Under the pieces are notes generated by a model. The model worked only from the letters and a program-made list of their open reading frames with translations, had not been told where the DNA came from and made no database searches. A stretch of DNA of 64,000 bases. Origin: Streptomyces viridochromogenes. GTDB lineage: Bacteria; Actinomycetota; Actinomycetes; Streptomycetales; Streptomycetaceae. How positions within the stretch are numbered: position 1 is the stretch's first letter; every line of letters starts with the position of its first letter. Shown here one piece after another: positions 59,976 through 64,000 of this stretch. Location of the stretch: contig NZ_LGUR01000106.1 in NCBI RefSeq assembly GCF_001270495.1, positions 124,001 to 188,000 of the forward strand, in the 5' to 3' direction. The translations under genes and the position numbers were made by a program.

Positions 59976-61079
59976 TCAACTTGGTACGGATGGCTGCCCT
60001 GGGAGTGTGACAAGAATCCGGCAACCCCGCTCGGATTCGGCCACTCCGATCCGGCCGCCGTGCAGATCGACGGCCCAGCGCGCGATCGCCAGCCCCAGCC
60101 CCGTACCGCCGTCGCTGCCCGGTCCGTGCGGCCGGCTCACGGCGCCCCGGTTGAACCGCTCGAAGACCCGGTGCCAGTCCGACCGCGGAATGCCCGGCCC
60201 CTCGTCCAGGACCTCCAGCACCAGCGACTCCGGGTGAGCGCCACGCCGCGCCTTGACCGTCACGCGGCCGTGCGGCGGGCTGTGCTTGATCGCGTTGTCG
60301 ATGAGGTTGGCGACGACCTGGTGGATGCGCTCGGGGTCGGCGTGCGCGGTCAGCTCCGGCGGGGAGACGTCGAGGTGCAGATGGACGTCCGTACGGGTGT
60401 GGCTGCCGGAGCCCGAGGCCATGCCACCGCGCGCGGTGGAGACCATGTTGGCCTCCTTCAGCACCCCGGACAGGTACGGCCACACCTCGAAGCGCCGCAG
60501 CCGCAGCGGTACGACGCCGTTGTCCAGCCGGGACAGGTCGAGGAGGGTCTCCACGAGCCGGCCGAGGCGCTCGGTCTGCTTCAGTGCCGTGCGCATCGTC
60601 TCGGGGTCGGCCTCGGCGATGCCGTCGACGACGTTCTCCAGGACCGCCCGCAGGCCCGCGATCGGCGTGCGCAGCTCGTGCGAGACGTTCGCCACCAGCT
60701 CTTTGCGCTGCTGGTCCTGGGCCTCCAGCTCGTCGGCCATGAGGTTGATCGTCCCGGCCAGGTCGCCCAGCTCGTCGCGGCGGTTGTCGCGCACCCGGCG
60801 CGTGTAGTCGCCGTGGGAGATGGAGCGGGCCACCGCGTTCATCTCGTCCAGTGGCGCGGTGAGCGAATGGGCGACGAACTGCGTAATGAGCAGTGTGGCG
60901 ATCATCGAGAAGACCGTGATGAAGCGCAGCTCCGTCTGGGTGCGCACGGCGATCATCGACAGGCCGGTGGTGATCAGCACCGCGATGATGACCAGCGCGC
61001 CCAGCTTGGTCTTGATCGAGAACGGACTCAGGCCGCCCCAGGGCTCCCCGGGGCCTCTCCGCGCCGGCCCGTCGCTCAT
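59976..61079 (-). CDS. Sensor histidine kinase
   Basis: A 367-residue transmembrane kinase. Two membrane helices (about 26-46 and 55-75, LGALVIIAVLITTGLSMIAV and FITVFSMIATLLITQFVAHS) are joined by only a few residues, so there is almost no external sensor. HAMP follows (LDEMNAVARSISHGDYTRRV), then HisKA with VANVSHELRTPIAGLR (phospho-His) and HATPase motifs NLIDNAIKH, DEGPGIP and GGTGLGLAI. ATG 61079 overlaps the regulator's TGA (ATGA). Signal unknown, likely a membrane or cytoplasmic cue. Confidence 0.93.
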   Translation of the reverse strand: MSDGPARRGPGEPWGGLSPFSIKTKLGALVIIAVLITTGLSMIAVRTQTELRFITVFSMIATLLITQFVAHSLTAPLDEMNAVARSISHGDYTRRVRDNRRDELGDLAGTINLMADELEAQDQQRKELVANVSHELRTPIAGLRAVLENVVDGIAEADPETMRTALKQTERLGRLVETLLDLSRLDNGVVPLRLRRFEVWPYLSGVLKEANMVSTARGGMASGSGSHTRTDVHLHLDVSPPELTAHADPERIHQVVANLIDNAIKHSPPHGRVTVKARRGAHPESLVLEVLDEGPGIPRSDWHRVFERFNRGAVSRPHGPGSDGGTGLGLAIARWAVDLHGGRIGVAESERGCRILVTLPGQPSVPS

Positions 61080-61813
61080 GGCGTCGGGGTCTCCAGGGCG
61101 TAGCCCACGCCGTGCACCGTGCGGATCCGCTCGGCGCCGATCTTCCGGCGCAGCGCCTTGATGTGGCTGTCGACGGTCCGGGTGCCGGAGGCGTCGGCCC
61201 AGTCCCACACCTCGGCGAGGAGCTGCTCACGCGAGAGCACCGCGCGCGGGGTGTTCGCCAGGCACACCAGGAGGTCGAACTCGGTGGGGGTGAGGTGAAC
61301 GTCCTCACTGCGCACCCGCACCCGCCGCTGCGCGTGGTCGATCTCCAGCTCGCCGAGGCGCAGGATGCCCGACCTCGGAGTCGTGGCGGCCAGCGCGGCC
61401 CGCTCGACGCGGCGCAGCAGGACGTGCACGCGCGCCGCCAGCTCCCGCATCGAGAACGGCTTGGTCATGTAGTCGTCGGCGCCGACCCCGAGCCCGACCA
61501 GCATGTCGGTCTCGTCGTCGCGCGCGGTCAGCATCAGCACCGGTACCGGCCGCTGGGCCTGCACCCGGCGGCATACCTCCAGGCCGTCGAAGCCCGGCAG
61601 CATGATGTCGAGGATCAGCAGGTCGGGCTGCCAGGCTTCCGCCGTGTCGACCGCCGCCGGACCGTCGCCCGCGGTCTGCACGAGGAAGCCCTCGGCGCGC
61701 AGACGGGCCGCGATGGCGTCCACGATGGTCGGATCGTCCTCGACCACGAGGACCCGGCGCTGTGCACCAGGGGTCGCCGCCGTGCCGTTGTGGGAGGTGT
61801 GTGTCTGCTCCAT
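61076..61813 (-). CDS. OmpR/PhoB-family response regulator
   Basis: A 245-residue regulator. The receiver (about 20-130) has the acidic pair VVEDD, the phospho-Asp in LLILDIMLPGFDG, the LTAR switch and the KPF lysine. The winged-helix DNA-binding domain (about 150-240) has VHLTPTEFDLLVCLAN and SGTRTVDSHIKALRRKIG. It is the partner of the kinase encoded downstream, with overlapping genes. ATG 61813 (MEQTHTSHNG) is preferred to an in-frame TTG at 61825. Its targets are not evident here. Confidence 0.93.
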   Translation of the reverse strand: MEQTHTSHNGTAATPGAQRRVLVVEDDPTIVDAIAARLRAEGFLVQTAGDGPAAVDTAEAWQPDLLILDIMLPGFDGLEVCRRVQAQRPVPVLMLTARDDETDMLVGLGVGADDYMTKPFSMRELAARVHVLLRRVERAALAATTPRSGILRLGELEIDHAQRRVRVRSEDVHLTPTEFDLLVCLANTPRAVLSREQLLAEVWDWADASGTRTVDSHIKALRRKIGAERIRTVHGVGYALETPTP

Positions 61814-61946
61814 CGCCCGCCCCAAAGTTGCTTTCCGGAATCCGTGGGGGTGATCCCGCTAACTGGCTGTGCCTGCGCATGCTTGCGATTGACGCTTGAA
61901 TGATCCGCGTCAGGTGAGCAGAGTACGGGGAGTCACCGTGCCACGG

Positions 61947-62624
61947 CTATCCAGGTCGTACGGCGAGGTGTACGACGTCCGGAACGCCCCGGGCAACGGG
62001 GATCTCTTCGGTACGCACCTGTTGGAATCCGGCATTACACAAGGTTTCTTCGAATTCCGGAGACGGCTGGGCGGACCATACGGCAAGCACCCCACCGGGC
62101 CTCAACACCCTTGCGCAGCCCGCCAGTCCGGCCGGTGAGTACAGGCTGTCGTTGCCCTCGGTGACCGTCCAGCCGGGGCCGTTGTCGATGTCGAGGCACA
62201 GGGCGTCATACGTGGCGGATGTCTCATGTACGTACGCCACCAGATCCGTTTCCAGAATCTCGGTGCGCGGATCGGCGAGGGCCGAGGCGGAGAAGTCGGA
62301 CAACGGGCCGTCGAGATGCCAGTCGATAATCGCGCGTTCACGCTCCACGACGGCGATCCGTCCCGGGCGCGGATCGGCGGCGGCGTGTGCGAGCGAGAAC
62401 CCGACGCCGAGCCCGCCGATCAGCACCTTCGGCGCAGGCCGCCCGTCCAGCGCGCCGAGCGCCGCGTCGACCAGCAGCCGCTCCGAGCGCCCGTCGGAGG
62501 TGTCCATCAGGAAGCAGCCGTTCGCGATGATCTGGAGCAGCTCTCCGTGCCGCCGCAGCACGATCTCGCCGTGCGGGCCCTCACGACGGTCCAGGACTTC
62601 GGGGATGTCGTACGAAGTGGGCAT
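61947..62624 (-). CDS. Spermidine-synthase-like methyltransferase-fold protein
   Basis: A 225-residue protein with the spermidine/spermine synthase fold: VLIGGLGVGFSLAHAAA is the nucleotide-binding glycine loop, AVVERERAIIDWH the acidic strand, YDALCLDIDNGPGWTV the active-site strand. It lacks the N-terminal beta domain of true SpeE and so may be a SAM-binding methyltransferase-like protein of another role. ATG 62624. It is divergent from the rhomboid-like gene. Confidence 0.83.
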   Translation of the reverse strand: MPTSYDIPEVLDRREGPHGEIVLRRHGELLQIIANGCFLMDTSDGRSERLLVDAALGALDGRPAPKVLIGGLGVGFSLAHAAADPRPGRIAVVERERAIIDWHLDGPLSDFSASALADPRTEILETDLVAYVHETSATYDALCLDIDNGPGWTVTEGNDSLYSPAGLAGCARVLRPGGVLAVWSAQPSPEFEETLCNAGFQQVRTEEIPVARGVPDVVHLAVRPG

Positions 62625-62800
62625 CCGGCCATCCTGGCAGGTCCGGGCCGGGGCGGCCGAGGGATTTACGCCAGACGAAACCCTGTGAAGACGCGAGAAG
62701 TTCTTGAGAGGTTGCTGAGAATCGGCTCCAGTGTGGCGCTCATCACAGACGCGGCGGGGTGGCGGTCCGAGGGTGGGGGAAACGGAAGGAGCGCCTCACC

Positions 62801-63625
62801 TTGGAACGGACCGCGGTCGGTGGTGTGAAGGGCTCGACTCCGGCGCCCGAGGTGGCCGAGCTGCTGGACGGGATGCCGCGGCAGCGCGGACCGCTGGGCG
62901 CCGCCACGGTGCTCGCGCCGCGGCCCTTGCCCCCGGTCCTCACCGAGGCCGCGACGAGCCGGGCCGCCGCGTCCGGAACCCGTGCCTTCCGTCCCTGGCG
63001 CCTGCTCCCCACCCCCACCGGTACGCCGTTCACCTTCGGCTACGCCGCCGTACTGGTCGTCACCTCGCTCATCACCACGTACGCGGACCCCGACCTCGTC
63101 CACGCCCTGCACCAGGGCTCCAGCACCGATGTCGCGCACCTCGTGCGGACGCCCGTGCTGGTGCTGCTCGCCAGCGCGTTGTGGGTCGCGGGCGAATTCC
63201 TGGGGTCGTACACGCTCGGCTTCCTGCTCGTGCTCACCGCCCTCGAGCGGCGGATCGGCGGCGCGCGCACGGCCGTTGTCTTCCTGGGCGGACACGTCCT
63301 GGCCACCCTCGCGACCGAGGTCCCGGTGGGTCTCGCGGTGCTGGTCGGACACCTCCCCGACAGTTCCCTGCACCGCCTCGACTACGGCATCAGCTTCGGC
63401 GTCGCCGCCGGTACCGGTGCGCTGGCCGGGCTGCTGCGGCCGTGGCTGCGGTGGCCGTTGCTGGTCCTGTTCGGCGGGATGCTGGTCGTGGACCTGCTGA
63501 ACTTCGCGGACCCGCTGACCAATTGGGGGCATCTGATCTCCCTGGTCATCGGGATCGCGATGTGGCCGCTGGTACGGCGGTGGCGCGCCGCGCACACGCG
63601 GCAGGGCTCAGTCGGCCCGGGGTGA
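62801..63625 (+). CDS. Rhomboid-like multi-pass membrane protein
   Basis: A 274-residue protein: about 65 polar residues, then six hydrophobic segments (about 77-93, 112-127, 134-152, 165-185, 195-215, 222-238). GGHVLATLATE and YGISFGVAAGTGALAG resemble Rhomboid_2 proteins; the Ser-His dyad of active proteases cannot be assigned with confidence, so it may be an inactive member. TTG 62801 is preferred because GAAGGAG lies 8 bp upstream. The 3' end overlaps the convergent acetyltransferase gene by 18 bp. Confidence 0.78.
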   Translation: MERTAVGGVKGSTPAPEVAELLDGMPRQRGPLGAATVLAPRPLPPVLTEAATSRAAASGTRAFRPWRLLPTPTGTPFTFGYAAVLVVTSLITTYADPDLVHALHQGSSTDVAHLVRTPVLVLLASALWVAGEFLGSYTLGFLLVLTALERRIGGARTAVVFLGGHVLATLATEVPVGLAVLVGHLPDSSLHRLDYGISFGVAAGTGALAGLLRPWLRWPLLVLFGGMLVVDLLNFADPLTNWGHLISLVIGIAMWPLVRRWRAAHTRQGSVGPG

Positions 63626-64000
63626 CCACACGTACGGGGTGGTCGTCGTCACCGCCTCGAAGCCCAGCCGCCGCAGGATGGGCGCGCTGTCGTCGGACGC
63701 GTCGACGTGGAGGTAGGTGACGCCGCGGGCTGTGGCGAGGGCGGCGCGGGTGGCGACCAGCGCGCGATAGATGCCACGGCCCCGCCATTCGGCCAGAGTT
63801 GACCCGCCCCACAGGCTCGCGAACGCGGTCCCCGCCCGGAACACCAGCCACGCGGCCGAGACGACCTCGCCGTCCGCCTCGGCGACATGGACGGAGATCT
63901 CGTCCGGGGCCGAGGCGACCCGGCCGATCAGGTCGTCGGCGAGCCAACTCCAGTCCTGGCCCCACACGACCGACTCCATCGCGGCGATCCGGCGCATGTC
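63608..64000 (-). CDS. GNAT-family N-acetyltransferase (5' end beyond window)
   Basis: The C-terminal 130 or so residues of a GNAT protein; the frame runs off the right edge. GGSTLAEWRGRGIYRALVAT carries the acetyl-CoA loop (R-G-R-G-I-Y), VTYLHVDASDDSAPILRRLG is motif B. Substrate unknown. An internal ATG at 63997 is not the true start because the upstream frame remains open to the edge. Confidence 0.83.
   Translation of the reverse strand, partial: DMRRIAAMESVVWGQDWSWLADDLIGRVASAPDEISVHVAEADGEVVSAAWLVFRAGTAFASLWGGSTLAEWRGRGIYRALVATRAALATARGVTYLHVDASDDSAPILRRLGFEAVTTTTPYVWSPRAD

Noticed and set aside
1..64000. CRISPR array, prophage, integrative element or tRNA-linked island
   Set aside because: No evenly spaced palindromic repeats, integrase, transposase, phage structural genes or tRNA were found; coding signals look uniform across the window.

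Overview
The window looks like a core-chromosome segment of a Streptomyces species. The DNA is very GC-rich, with G/C at almost every third codon position and many GTG/TTG starts. It carries hallmark streptomycete genes: dasC-dasD-nagB, a WblE-type WhiB protein, a SigH/anti-sigma pair, nickel superoxide dismutase with its SodX protease, and an actinobacterial SucA/Kgd. From what I remember of S. coelicolor, gene order from dasC to the kinase/regulator pair after sucA follows its chromosome (roughly SCO5234 to SCO5283). No tRNA, rRNA, CRISPR array, prophage or intact insertion sequence was seen.

Layout. 1-5327: chitin/N-acetylglucosamine uptake and use (DasC permease end, DasD glycosidase, NagB, a SIS-domain sugar isomerase), with a DasR-type operator before nagB. 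5445-8843: SDR oxidoreductase and TetR regulator sharing twin operators, then a PdtaS-like kinase behind a long structured leader. 9116-13009: wblE, a lipid kinase, a membrane protein, sigH and its anti-sigma factor. 13259-16732: zinc-finger protein, Na+/H+ antiporter, PLP enzyme, amidase. 17062-19749: a family 2B encapsulin shell gene with a polyprenyl diphosphate synthase as likely cargo. 20071-24560: small enzymes and an ECF42-type sigma/DGPF pair. 24781-28851: Pit phosphate transporter, a glycosyltransferase whose 5' end looks frameshifted, a VanX-like dipeptidase. 28886-33865: two more ECF sigma factors around sodN/sodX. 33927-36647: polar amino acid ABC transporter. 37353-43049: malic enzyme, quinone-oxidoreductase-like protein, an HTH/Clp-N pair with twin operators, and a DUF4097-PadR operon.

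44533-55644 is the most interesting part: a nearly continuous, translationally coupled run encoding a Trypco1 protein, a trypsin-like VMAP protease, a MoxR ATPase, a SAV_2336-type protein with a vWA-like MIDAS motif, a 50-residue peptide, an FxsB-type radical SAM/SPASM maturase and a TIR-like/NB-ARC/TPR protein (FxsT type). The small peptide resembles FxsA RiPP precursors but ends Y-E-D-A-P where FxsA ends F-x-S-x-x. I read the locus as a peptide-based NTP-dependent conflict or signalling system. 55894-64000 returns to housekeeping: sucA, a two-component system, a spermidine-synthase-like protein, a rhomboid-like protein and a truncated acetyltransferase.

A recurring oddity is short degenerate tandem repeats (7, 14, 15, 17 and 24 bp units), several starting within a few bases of a stop codon. 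Several intergenic regions also hold clear paired operators: 6222/6270, 20726-20760, 40081/40109, 43105/43131.
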